This document shows positions 7,583 through 15,458 of a stretch of 55,108 nt of DNA, in pieces. Source of the DNA: Puniceicoccales bacterium (GTDB taxonomy: Bacteria; Verrucomicrobiota; Verrucomicrobiia; Opitutales; UBA953); contig JAISZI010000083.1 in assembly GCA_031269335.1 (NCBI GenBank), positions 1-55,108 of the forward strand, written 5' to 3'. The position numbers and the translations under genes are program-made. Every line of letters starts with the position of its first letter. Position 1 is the first letter of the stretch. The notes under the pieces were generated by a model, which searched no databases, had not been told where the DNA came from, and saw only the letters and a program-made list of their open reading frames with translations.

Positions 7583-8224
7583 TTATACCCGGTGTTTACT
7601 GGCGGGAGCGTTCACTGCGCGGCAAATTTCGCAGCTGTGTCCGCTGCAGCCGCGGGCAGTGCAATGTTCGCGTCCGTAAAAAATAAAACGCAGGTGGAGC
7701 TTGTTCCACTCCGATTCTGGAAAGAGTTTTTTCAGATCCTGTTCTGTGCGAGAGACATTTGCCCCGGAACTCAGACGCCAGCGCGCTGCGAGCCGGTGGA
7801 TGTGCGTGTCCACGGGGAAGGCGGGGACGCCGAATGCCTGCGCCATGACGACCGAGGCGGTTTTGTGTCCGACGCCGGGCAACGCCTCCAATTCGGCAAA
7901 CGAGCGGGGAACTTGTCCGCCATGTTGTTCGCAGAGAATTTTCGAGAGCGTGGTTATTGCCACTGCTTTGCGCGGAGCGAGACCGCAGGGGCGGATGACA
8001 GCCTCGACTGCGGCTGGGGATAATGCCGCCATTGCGGACGGTGTGGGCGCAAGGCGGAATAGCGTGGGCGTGACAAGGTTGACGCGCTTGTCGGTGCATT
8101 GCGCGGACAACACCACCGCCACGAGCAGCGTAAACGGGTCGCGGTGGGCGAGCGGCACCGGCGTTTGCGGATACAAACCGGCGAGATAGTTCGCGATGAA
8201 TGCGGCGCGTTCCTGGCGTGTCAT
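7583..8224 (-). CDS. nth: Endonuclease III, base-excision DNA glycosylase/AP lyase
   Basis: This 213-residue protein removes oxidised pyrimidines and cleaves at abasic sites. The helix-hairpin-helix segment LPGVGHKTASVVM includes the catalytic Lys, and PVDTHIHRLA holds the catalytic Asp. The substrate-side motif VLSAQCTDKRV is intact. The C-terminal Fe-S loop is odd. E. coli has C-x6-C-x2-C-x5-C. Here the cysteines fall in CTARGCSGHSCEIC, spaced x4, x4, x2, with no Cys at the usual fourth position. A cluster with alternative ligand spacing is possible, or the cluster is lost. It starts at ATG 8224, divergent from floA. Confidence 0.92.
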   Translation of the reverse strand: MTRQERAAFIANYLAGLYPQTPVPLAHRDPFTLLVAVVLSAQCTDKRVNLVTPTLFRLAPTPSAMAALSPAAVEAVIRPCGLAPRKAVAITTLSKILCEQHGGQVPRSFAELEALPGVGHKTASVVMAQAFGVPAFPVDTHIHRLAARWRLSSGANVSRTEQDLKKLFPESEWNKLHLRFIFYGREHCTARGCSGHSCEICRAVNAPASKHRV

Positions 8225-8395
8225 TTACGTCATGGGTGGCGAGACCTGCCCTTGTCTGTCAATCCCGATGTGCCTGTGTCCCGCTTGTGGCGTTTGATGG
8301 AAGGGCGGACAAAAAAAGCGTGAATTTCGCCGCAGTGCGCGGTAGGAAAGGAGGCAGAGAAAGCACTCCGACACACAGAGAACACCATTGCCACC

Positions 8396-9496
8396 ATGAC
8401 AATCACGCCATCCGTCGCTACTATCGCGGCATTTCACGCCAATTTCGCTGCGTCAGGGGACGCGGCGGGTTTTTATTGGAAACTCATCCTTGGGATCGTT
8501 GCAGGTTCCCTCGCGCTGCTCATTTTCGTGATCGTCATTAGTGTCGCGGGTGCGTGGATACGGGCATTATCGGCACGAGCGGGAGTCGGGTTGACAGACC
8601 TGATAGGGCTGTTGCTGCGCCGTGCGCCGGTGAACGCAATCGTAGATGCACGCATCGCCGCCATTAAAGCCAGAGTCTTCGTCGGGCTGGAGGATTTGGA
8701 GGCGCATCATCTTGCGGGAGGCAGTGTTACGCTCACCGCCCGTGCGCTTATCACGGCGGCAAATGCGGGTGTTCCGTTTGAATGGGGGAAATCTTGCGCG
8801 TTAGACCTCGCGACCCGCAGTGCGCCAAAGAACGTGCTCGACGTCGTGCTTGATGCCGTGAATCCGCAGGTGATTGACTGCGTCGTCTCCGGCAACGGTG
8901 CAGACGGTGCAATCGAAGGCGTCGCCAGAGACGGGATACAGGTGCGGGTGAATGTGCGCGTGAGCGTGCGCACTTCGTTAGACCGCTACATCGGCGGCGC
9001 ACGCGAGGGGACGCTTATTGCCCGCGTCAGCGAAGGCGTTATTTCCGCCATTGGTGCGGCGGAGAGCCACAGGGTAGTATTGGAAAATCCGGGACAAATC
9101 TCGAAAGCCATTCTTGGCAGCGGGATTGATGCTGGCACGGCATTCGACGTCCTGTCGGTGGACATTGTCGCGGCGTCCGCCGGAGAAAATGTCGGTGCCC
9201 GTTTGCAGGCAGAGCAAGCTGAAGCCGGTAAAGTTTCGGCGCGTGCGCAGGCAGAAATCCGCCGCGCAACAGCCATTGCCGCCGAGCAGGAAATGCGCGC
9301 CAAAGAACGTCGTATGCGTGCTTTGCGCATTGAATCCGAGGCACAGGTACCCCTCGCACTTGCGGATGCACTGCGCACGGGACGCCTTGGCGCCGCAGAC
9401 ATCTATCGCCTTGAAAACCTGAAGGCGGATACCCAAATGCGCCTCAATCTCTCTCTGCCAGAGCCGGAAACGGGAAAAAATAATTTGCTCCAATGA
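8396..9496 (+). CDS. floA: FloA-type flotillin-like SPFH protein
   Basis: This 366-residue protein is of the YqfA/FloA family, membrane scaffolds that form flotillin-like assemblies at bacterial functional microdomains. A hydrophobic N-terminal segment (about 29-52, LILGIVAGSLALLIFVIVIS) anchors it. The characteristic SPFH region follows, with RAPVNAIVDARI, FEWGKSCALDLA, GIQVRVNVRVSVRT and GGAREGTLIARVSEGV. An Ala/Glu-rich coiled-coil stretch runs through QAEQAEAGKVSARAQAE. The length is slightly above the ~330 usual. FloA is often paired with an NfeD protein; here a different coupled gene follows with a 4-nt overlap. Confidence 0.93.
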   Translation: MTITPSVATIAAFHANFAASGDAAGFYWKLILGIVAGSLALLIFVIVISVAGAWIRALSARAGVGLTDLIGLLLRRAPVNAIVDARIAAIKARVFVGLEDLEAHHLAGGSVTLTARALITAANAGVPFEWGKSCALDLATRSAPKNVLDVVLDAVNPQVIDCVVSGNGADGAIEGVARDGIQVRVNVRVSVRTSLDRYIGGAREGTLIARVSEGVISAIGAAESHRVVLENPGQISKAILGSGIDAGTAFDVLSVDIVAASAGENVGARLQAEQAEAGKVSARAQAEIRRATAIAAEQEMRAKERRMRALRIESEAQVPLALADALRTGRLGAADIYRLENLKADTQMRLNLSLPEPETGKNNLLQ

Positions 9497-9864
9497 TCGG
9501 GTTTTTGTCCGTGGCGACATTTGAAAATGCCGCCGTGATCAGGCTGCTGGCGTTCAGCGGCGGTGTTTTGTTTGCCGTGTTTGTCGTGTTCGCGCTGCTG
9601 CCTCGGCGAAAAACCGGTCGCCGCAATGCCGCCGCACGGCGCACGCCGGAAACGCCGTCGTCACCAGTGTTGCCGCCTGCCCCTGCGCCGCTGTTGCCGC
9701 CAGAGTCACCGCCAGCCGCCACGCCGGAGCGACGTCTGCCCGCTGCGGCACCTGACACGGTGCGCTCCTTGTTGCGCCGCCGCGGCACCGCTCGCGCCGT
9801 GTTAGCCGCAAGCGAGGTGCTCGCGCCGCCGTTATCCATGCGCCGCAGACCGCCTTTTCCATAG
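9493..9864 (+). CDS. Small Pro-rich single-pass membrane protein coupled to floA
   Basis: This 123-residue protein begins in the ATGA overlapping the floA stop, a sign of translational coupling. One transmembrane segment (about residues 14-36, ending FVVFALLP) is followed by a basic patch and a Pro/Ala-rich linker (about 45-85). The C-terminal segment is conserved-looking and Arg-rich, with RSLLRRRGTARAVLAASEV. I recognise no family. The position suggests a membrane partner or modulator of FloA, replacing the NfeD often found with flotillin-like genes. The reading frame could be spurious given the GC bias, but the overlap and the membrane segment argue for it. Confidence 0.6.
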   Translation: MIGFLSVATFENAAVIRLLAFSGGVLFAVFVVFALLPRRKTGRRNAAARRTPETPSSPVLPPAPAPLLPPESPPAATPERRLPAAAPDTVRSLLRRRGTARAVLAASEVLAPPLSMRRRPPFP

Positions 9865-10339
9865 GAATCCGCAACACAACCACGCCCGTGCAACCCGTGG
9901 CCTGTGACTAACCAGTGGAGTAACTGCGCCCGAAGGCAGGATGCGGATACTTTGGAGTGCGGGAATTCATTGCTACACTCCAAAGTTGGTGTGTATGGAC
10001 GGGCGTGGCGAGGGTAGGTGTGCACGGGTGGGGGTGGAGGTGAAAATTGCGGAAACTTCGGCTTCCAAACGACTTTCTTTTCATGCAATTTTTTTTGCCC
10101 ATGCCGAAGAAATTCATCAGAGTCGCGTTGCCGCTCGACAGCATCACATCGCCGCCGTGCGGGAAAAATCCATCCGGCACGGGCATCCTCCCACCTTGCA
10201 CCTGTGATGGGAGTGGCGTCCGCTCGCGGCGGCGACGGATCGAGAACTGAAAACTGACACAACATCCATGCGATACTCCACATTCATTCCTCTTTTCCAG
10301 CGCAAGCCGTCTTATTAACACCTACTTCCAAAGCAGTTT
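9865..10339. other. Non-coding gap with weak repeats
   Basis: This 475-bp gap contains the inverted repeat at 9949-9986. It also has a G-rich phrase, GCACGGGTGGGGGTGGAGG, near 10023 that resembles GCGCGGGTGGGGGTGGAGT near 778. Open frames here have no family features. It marks the boundary between the floA pair and the accessory genes. Confidence 0.6.
9949..9986. repeat. Perfect 11-bp inverted repeat
   Basis: ACTTTGGAGTG (9949-9959) and CACTCCAAAGT (9976-9986) are exact inverse complements around a 16-nt loop. There is no T run, so it is not a typical terminator. It shares GCTACACTCCAA with the element at 790-844. It probably belongs to a dispersed palindromic repeat family. Confidence 0.7.
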
Positions 10340-11875
10340 ATGACGCGAGCCGAACTTCAAAAAATCATTGCTGACGGCGAGGGCTTGACCGCAGAATTCA
10401 AACGTTGCGAAAACGGCTTGTCCAACAGCGTCTTTGAAACTGTTTGCGCGTTCTCCAACCGCTATGGCGGACATCTTCTTCTCGGTGTCGCCGACGATGG
10501 CGAAATCACCGGCGTCAATCGCGCCGCCTTGCCTGACATCAAGAAGAATTTTGTGAACACGCTTAACAATCCGCAGCGTTTCGCGCCAACTCTCTTTCTC
10601 GCGCTCGACGAGGTGGAAATCGCCGGTAAAATCGCCCTTCACACTTACGTCCCGCTCGCCGCGCAACTCGTTATGTTCAACGGCAAAATCTACGACCGAA
10701 ACGAGGACGGCGATTTCGACATCACCCGCAATACCGAACGCGTCGGGCTGATGTTTGAGCGCAAACGCGGGATTTCCACCGAAAGCCGCATTCTCCCGCA
10801 CATTGCCGCCGAAGACCTTCTACTCGAAAAACTAATGAAGACCGTCCGTCTCCGCGCAAAAGTCGTCCGCGACGACCACCCGTGGCTCGAAATGGACGAC
10901 ATGCAAATCCTCAAAAGCGCGGGGCTTTATCAAACCGGACGCACCGCCGACCACACCGGCTTCACTCTCGCCGCTGTTTTGCTTTTCGGAAGCGACGAAG
11001 CCATTCGCGCCACGCTGCCCGGCTACGTCACCGATTGCATCCTGCGCCGTGAAAACCTTGACCGTTACGACGATCGCCTCCGCGTCTCGTGCAACGTGCT
11101 CGACGCCTTTGGCGCGATTATGGACTTCATCGCCAAACACACCCTCGACCGTTTTTATATCGAAGGAGCGCAATCCGTTAGCGTCCGCTCCAAGATCGCC
11201 CGCGAAATCGTCAGCAACATCCTTGCCCACCGCGAATACACCAGCACCTTCCCCGCCAAAGTCATCATCGAACGCAACCGCCTCGTTGCCGAAAACTGGT
11301 GCGTCCCTAAACAACCCGGCAGACTCGACCCCGACGCCTTCACCCCGCAACCAAAGAATCCCCTCATCGCCAACTTCTTCGTCAATATTGGCTACGCCGA
11401 CGCCCTTGGCTCCGGCGTCCGCAACCTCTACAAATACAGCAAAATCTATTCCGGACACACCCCCGAACTCTGCGAAGGCGACATCTTCCGCACGACCATC
11501 CAGTTCGAGGACATCGCCGCTCTCGAAACCAAAGAAACCAAAACCAAGAATGCCGTCACCGACCAGGTCACCGCACAAGTTGACGCACAAGTAAGCGACC
11601 AAGTAAGCGATCAAGTAAGCGATCAAGTAAGCGACCAAGTAGGAACACTCATCAATGCACTATCGAATACGGAAAAGAGTGTTCAGCAATTGAAGGATGA
11701 ATTTGGCTTAAAGCATAGTCCGACGTTTCGCGAAAATTATCTCGTTCCCGCCATTGACGCCGGTCTCGTTGAAATGACACAACCCGACTCTCCGCGCAGT
11801 CCAACGCAAAAATACCGTCTCACCGCCAAAGGCAAAGCCCTCTTCGCCAACATCAAGACCGGAGGCGCAAAATGA
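10340..11875 (+). CDS. AlbA_2 (Schlafen-type) domain putative ATP-binding transcriptional regulator
   Basis: This 511-residue protein has an N-terminal AlbA_2 domain (about 1-120) with EGLTAEFKRCEN and CAFSNRYGGHLLLGVADDGEITGV. A RecG-like HATPase_c_4 region follows (about 285-390), with REIVSNILAHREY and GYADALGSGVRNLYKY. The C-terminus is a winged helix (about 435-505). Between them lies a tandem DQVS repeat. Such proteins are common in accessory islands and have been proposed as regulators or as parts of defence loci; the function is not established. Codon use is in line with the neighbours. It overlaps the next ORF by 4 nt (ATGA). Confidence 0.85.
   Translation: MTRAELQKIIADGEGLTAEFKRCENGLSNSVFETVCAFSNRYGGHLLLGVADDGEITGVNRAALPDIKKNFVNTLNNPQRFAPTLFLALDEVEIAGKIALHTYVPLAAQLVMFNGKIYDRNEDGDFDITRNTERVGLMFERKRGISTESRILPHIAAEDLLLEKLMKTVRLRAKVVRDDHPWLEMDDMQILKSAGLYQTGRTADHTGFTLAAVLLFGSDEAIRATLPGYVTDCILRRENLDRYDDRLRVSCNVLDAFGAIMDFIAKHTLDRFYIEGAQSVSVRSKIAREIVSNILAHREYTSTFPAKVIIERNRLVAENWCVPKQPGRLDPDAFTPQPKNPLIANFFVNIGYADALGSGVRNLYKYSKIYSGHTPELCEGDIFRTTIQFEDIAALETKETKTKNAVTDQVTAQVDAQVSDQVSDQVSDQVSDQVGTLINALSNTEKSVQQLKDEFGLKHSPTFRENYLVPAIDAGLVEMTQPDSPRSPTQKYRLTAKGKALFANIKTGGAK
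11588..11642 (+). repeat. 12-bp in-frame tandem repeat encoding DQVS
   Basis: The unit CAAGTAAGCGA(C/T) is repeated four times almost perfectly, with degenerate copies just upstream encoding DQVTAQVDAQV. It makes a Gln/Val/Asp heptad-like linker between the ATPase-like and winged-helix domains. Such DNA is prone to length variation in steps of four residues. Confidence 0.85.
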
Positions 11876-12105
11876 GCAGCAATTTATCCAACACCAGCGC
11901 GGGCGCGACTGCCGATGCTGAATTTTACAAGCAGGTGACCGGGTTGCTCGCCGTGGCACGCGGCTTCGCAAAACGTCAACTCGACAGTGTCATCGTTGCC
12001 GATCATTACGAAATCGGTCGCAGGATTGTCGAGCGCGAGCAACAAGGGCGGAAGCGAGCGCAATGCGGCGCGAAGTTGCTCCACCGGGAGGTCTATGAAA
12101 AATAG
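11872..12105 (+). pseudogene. Truncated DUF1016 (YhcG-like) nuclease N-terminus
   Basis: This 77-residue ORF is coupled by ATGA to the AlbA_2 gene. It matches only the start of DUF1016_N proteins: FYKQVTGLLAVARGFAKRQ then ADHYEIGRRIVEREQQG and GAKLL. Full YhcG proteins are about 330-380 residues, with a C-terminal PD-(D/E)XK nuclease domain that is entirely absent here. The frame ends in unrelated residues (HREVYEK). I read this as a broken gene, although a short product could still be made. Intact relatives are associated with defence islands. Confidence 0.75.
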
Positions 12106-12147
12106 TGCCGTGCGACGCGTTGGAGTTCGCGCTGGCTGCGGGTTGAG

Positions 12148-12480
12148 ATGGCCGTAAAAGTGGATCAGGCAGCCGATAAAACCGTCGGCATCATGCCCGG
12201 GCTGCCGACGATTTTCGTGGTCGGCGATTCCACTGCTGCGCAAGGCGCGCCCGGCGCGATCGGCTGGGGTCGTCCGCTCCCGACGTTTTTCGACATGAGC
12301 CGCGTCAACGTCATCAACCGCGCACGCGGCGGACGCTCCAGCCGCACGTTTATCACCGGGGGACTTTGGGACAGCGTGCTCGCCGAGATGAAGGCGGGCG
12401 ACACGGTTCTTATCCAGTTCGGCCACAATGACGCCGGACCGGTCAACGACAACCATCGCGCTCGCGGCTCGCTGTCAGAC
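12148..12480 (+). pseudogene. N-terminal remnant of a rhamnogalacturonan acetylesterase (SGNH hydrolase)
   Basis: About 110 residues match the start of SGNH-family pectin esterases. Block I is IFVVGDSTAAQ with the nucleophile Ser. Block II is NRARGGRSSRTF and block III is IQFGHNDAGPVNDNH. After about residue 110 the similarity stops and the frame enters unrelated DNA from the next remnant. The C-terminal catalytic Asp-His pair is missing and no signal peptide is present. It is a fragment carried into this spot, probably by recombination. Intact relatives act on plant cell-wall pectin. Confidence 0.75.
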
Positions 12481-12486
12481 ACCAGC

Positions 12487-12711
12487 GACGGCGGCGGGGA
12501 AAATCCGGTTTGGCGAGGTTTACGAGGCGGTCATCGCGCATCTCGCGAAAAATCCGAATGTCGAGGTAAACGTGACGCTCGAAATCGCCGCCGACTTTGG
12601 CGGTGTCGCCGACGGCGCGGGCAAAGAGACACCAAGCGCACCGTCGAGACCAATGCCGGTGCACTGGGCTTCCAGAACGCCGAATGGGAAAATAATAGCA
12701 TTTTCGTAAAA
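12487..12711 (+). pseudogene. C-terminal remnant of a DUF499-type ATPase, frameshifted
   Basis: One frame reads VYEAVIAHLAKNPNVEVNVTLEIAADF. After a frame change near 12605-12625 the sequence continues RTVETNAGALGFQNAEWEN. Together these resemble the last ~70 residues of DUF499-type ATPases, which end with a VTLEI strand followed by a VRTVxENAxxLxF motif. The rest of the ~1,000-residue gene is absent. The assignment rests on remembered motifs and is moderate. DUF499 proteins usually sit in BREX-like or restriction loci. Confidence 0.5.
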
Positions 12712-12757
12712 TTCATTGTTGAAATTTCATAATAAAACAGAAATGATCTTCTGTATT

Positions 12758-13903
12758 ATGATAAAACGTGACATCCAAAAACGCATTGAGGCACGCCTTG
12801 GCGGCAAGCGCGCCGTCTTGCTGATAGGGGCGCGGCAAGTGGGGAAAACCTCGCTGCTGAAGGAAATGTTCTCTGGAAAACCCGGCGTGCTCTGGCTCAA
12901 CGGCGATGACCCCGACACTGCGGCGGTCTTCGACGCGGCGGGCGGCACCCGCCTGCGGGCGCTCATCGGGAACAACCATACGCTTGTGATTGATGAGGCG
13001 CAGCGCGTCCGCGACATCGGGTTGAAACTGAAAATCATCATAGACCAAGTTGTTGATGTCCAGCTCGTTGCGACTGGCAGTTCCGCCTTTGACCTTGCAA
13101 ACCGGACCGCCGAATCGCTTGCCGGACGGAAATGGACGTTTCACCTGCATGCCCTTTCCTTTGCGGAATTAGTCGCGCACCACGGCTTGCTTGAGGAGCA
13201 GCGGCTGCGTCCGCATCGTCTCGTGTTTGGCGCTTATCCCGAGGTCGTGACAACGCCCGGCGACGAGGCGGCGCTGTTGCGGAAAATCGCTGACAGTGCG
13301 CTTTACAAGGACGTGCTGAGTTTTGGCGGAATTAAAAACCCGGACGCCGTTCGCAAATTGTTAAAAGTGCTCGCGTGGCAGATTGGCTCGCAAGTTTCCT
13401 ATCAGGAACTCGGGCAAACCTGCGGGCTTTCTTATCAAACCGTTGAAAAATACATAGATATTCTCGAAAAGGCCTATGTCGTTTTCCGGCTCGGCTCCTA
13501 TAGCCGCAATCTCCGCAACGAACTGAAAAAAAGCCGCAAGGTTTATTTCTGCGACACCGGCATCCGCAACGCCGTCATCGGCGATTTCCGCCCTCTGGAA
13601 AATCGTCCTGACGCCGGCGCCCTTTGGGAGAACTACCTCGTTGCCGAACGCCAAAAACGGCTTTCCAACGAGGGACAAGTTGCCGAGGGCTTTTTTTGGC
13701 GGACACAACAGAAGCAGGAAATTGATTACATCGAGGAGGCAAACAGCGCACTGGCCGCCTTTGAAATCAAATGGAATCCCGCCGCGAAAACACGCGGACA
13801 GCGGACGTTCCTGTCGGCTTATCCAACCGCCACTCACACGGTTGTCACATCCGAAAACTACGCTGAATTTTTGCTCAAGCCGCCCGAAAACGACACTGTA
13901 TGA
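12758..13903 (+). CDS. AAA ATPase of the DUF4143 family
   Basis: This 381-residue protein has Walker A GARQVGKTSLL (about residues 22-32) and Walker B HTLVIDEAQRV. A sensor region ATGSSAFDLANR follows. The C-terminal DUF4143 half contains LAWQIGSQVSYQELGQ, KYIDILEKAYVVFRL, RKVYFCDTGIRNAVI and ALWENYLVAER. These proteins are widespread in gut and host-associated bacteria; a nuclease-like fold has been proposed for DUF4143, but the role is unknown. I start at the ATG at 12758; an in-frame ATG at 12743 adds five residues. It lies alone among gene fragments and looks intact. Confidence 0.88.
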   Translation: MIKRDIQKRIEARLGGKRAVLLIGARQVGKTSLLKEMFSGKPGVLWLNGDDPDTAAVFDAAGGTRLRALIGNNHTLVIDEAQRVRDIGLKLKIIIDQVVDVQLVATGSSAFDLANRTAESLAGRKWTFHLHALSFAELVAHHGLLEEQRLRPHRLVFGAYPEVVTTPGDEAALLRKIADSALYKDVLSFGGIKNPDAVRKLLKVLAWQIGSQVSYQELGQTCGLSYQTVEKYIDILEKAYVVFRLGSYSRNLRNELKKSRKVYFCDTGIRNAVIGDFRPLENRPDAGALWENYLVAERQKRLSNEGQVAEGFFWRTQQKQEIDYIEEANSALAAFEIKWNPAAKTRGQRTFLSAYPTATHTVVTSENYAEFLLKPPENDTV

Positions 13904-13950
13904 AACTCTCCGAAATCTCCCCCAAACAAGTCCTCACCTGCACCGATTAG
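13900..13950 (+). pseudogene. Sixteen-codon stub overlapping the DUF4143 gene
   Basis: An ATGA overlap with the preceding stop starts a short frame (MKLSEISPKQVLTCTD) that ends at TAG. After the stop the same frame stays open to about 14049, with RLNVLNAGTGFKKRTG. It looks like the start of a coupled gene whose remainder was lost. The family is not recognisable. Confidence 0.3.
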
Positions 13951-14141
13951 GCGCGGGGCGGGGGCGCGCGGCTCAATGTTTTGAATGCGGGAACGGGGTT
14001 CAAAAAAAGAACGGGCGATTTTCACCCTATTGTGACGAGGTGGTCATGAGAACGTAACTTTCGGCGGTTAACCTGCGCACCGTCATTCAACCGCGAACAA
14101 CTCGCGAAATGAATGCCGCGACAGACAAGCCAACGAAACTC

Positions 14142-15416
14142 ATGATAACTCAAAAAACAAAACACGCCGCCGCCGCCGCACTTGCGTTGGTAGCCGCCAC
14201 GACATCCGGTGTTCACCTTGCTGCCCAAGACAGCGGCGCACTCGTGGACGCCCTTGTTCGCCGGGAAATCCTCACCGTCCAGGAAGCCGAGGAAATCCGT
14301 GCCGAACTTCTCCGCGAGGCAAACGCCTCCATCATCAGTGCGATTGCCAAGGGAAAAGCCACGAACGCGCTTTCCATCAGCGGACGTATCCAAGGGCAAT
14401 ACGCCGGCCTCCAAAGCGATGCGCCGGGGACAAATCCGCCCGCCGTAAACCACTTTCTCATCCGCCGCGTCTATCTCGGCGTCGATGCGAAAATCGGGGC
14501 GGAATGGGCGGCATCACTCAACTATGACTTTGCCGGAAACCTCTTCGACAAAGCGTTTATCTCGTGGGGAAAAGTCCTCGGCGCACACGAAATAGACATC
14601 AACGCCGGACTGCGCAAAGTGAACTTCGGCCTCGAAGAAACCACTTCCTCCGGAAACCTCGCCGCCATCGAGCGCTCCGCCGCGACACGCTACTTCGTCG
14701 AAGATAACAACGGGCGTCGCCTCGGTGCCGCCAGTTACCGCGTCGGCCTCTTCCTCGACGGAAACAAATCCGCCGCTTCCGGTAAAAAGAATGGCTTTTT
14801 CTACGGCGCAGCGGTGACCAATCCGGAGCGTGTCGCCACGGCGTCCGATGTGGGAAACGTGACCACCAACACCGTCGCTCTCTGGGCTAATGTCGGTTAC
14901 GGGCAAAAATTTTCCGATGTTGCGACCACATTTGGTGTCGCCGCCGGATACTTGCCTGGACAAGGCGGCGCCTCTGCTTCCGACGCCGCCGCCGAGGGAG
15001 GAGAAACCTTCGTCGCCTCTCTTTATGGCACGCTGAAAGCAGGCGCATTCACACTCCAAGCAGAACTGCTTCTCGCGAGCATTTCAGACATACCAAATGT
15101 GCCCGACATTTCGCCGTGGGGATTCTGGGTGCAGCCCTCCTTCAAAATCACCGACAACATCGAGCTTCTCGCCCGTTACAGCTATGTGGACAGCGACGGG
15201 CGCGGCGTCCGCGTCTCCGACGGCATCCGCTCCTCTGCCTCCGTTGGCAGTGCCGGCACAGGCGACGCGCTGCACGAGTACTTCATCGGTGCCAACTATT
15301 ACTTCGTCGGCAACGACGTGAAATTCCAAATCGGCTACGTCGGCGGGAAAACCACCGGTGCTACGCGCAACGAGACGGTGAACGGCCTGCGGTCACAAAT
15401 CCAAATCAATTTCTGA
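14142..15416 (+). CDS. Phosphate-selective porin of the OprO/OprP family
   Basis: This 424-residue outer-membrane porin has a clear signal peptide of about 29 residues (MITQKTKHAAAAALALVA..., cleavage near LAAQ). A short helical segment, ALVRREILTVQEAEEIRAEL, precedes the barrel, as is common in Verrucomicrobia and Planctomycetes porins. The barrel carries OprO/P-type features: SGRIQGQY, FLIRRVYLGVDAKIG, YDFAGNLFDKAFISW and KVNFGLEETTSS. It ends in IQINF, with a terminal aromatic residue for Bam recognition. An in-frame ATG at 14109 would add 11 polar residues before the signal. First gene of the phosphate run; pstS follows after 42 bp. Confidence 0.88.
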   Translation: MITQKTKHAAAAALALVAATTSGVHLAAQDSGALVDALVRREILTVQEAEEIRAELLREANASIISAIAKGKATNALSISGRIQGQYAGLQSDAPGTNPPAVNHFLIRRVYLGVDAKIGAEWAASLNYDFAGNLFDKAFISWGKVLGAHEIDINAGLRKVNFGLEETTSSGNLAAIERSAATRYFVEDNNGRRLGAASYRVGLFLDGNKSAASGKKNGFFYGAAVTNPERVATASDVGNVTTNTVALWANVGYGQKFSDVATTFGVAAGYLPGQGGASASDAAAEGGETFVASLYGTLKAGAFTLQAELLLASISDIPNVPDISPWGFWVQPSFKITDNIELLARYSYVDSDGRGVRVSDGIRSSASVGSAGTGDALHEYFIGANYYFVGNDVKFQIGYVGGKTTGATRNETVNGLRSQIQINF

Positions 15417-15458
15417 GGAACATCCTCGGAACCAACAACAAACAGAAGACTGATCACT

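Noticed and set aside
14000-14141. Pho box upstream of the phosphate porin
   Set aside because: TGTGACG and GGTCATG lie in the gap but do not form properly spaced CTGTCAT-type direct repeats. I cannot support a PhoB site by eye.
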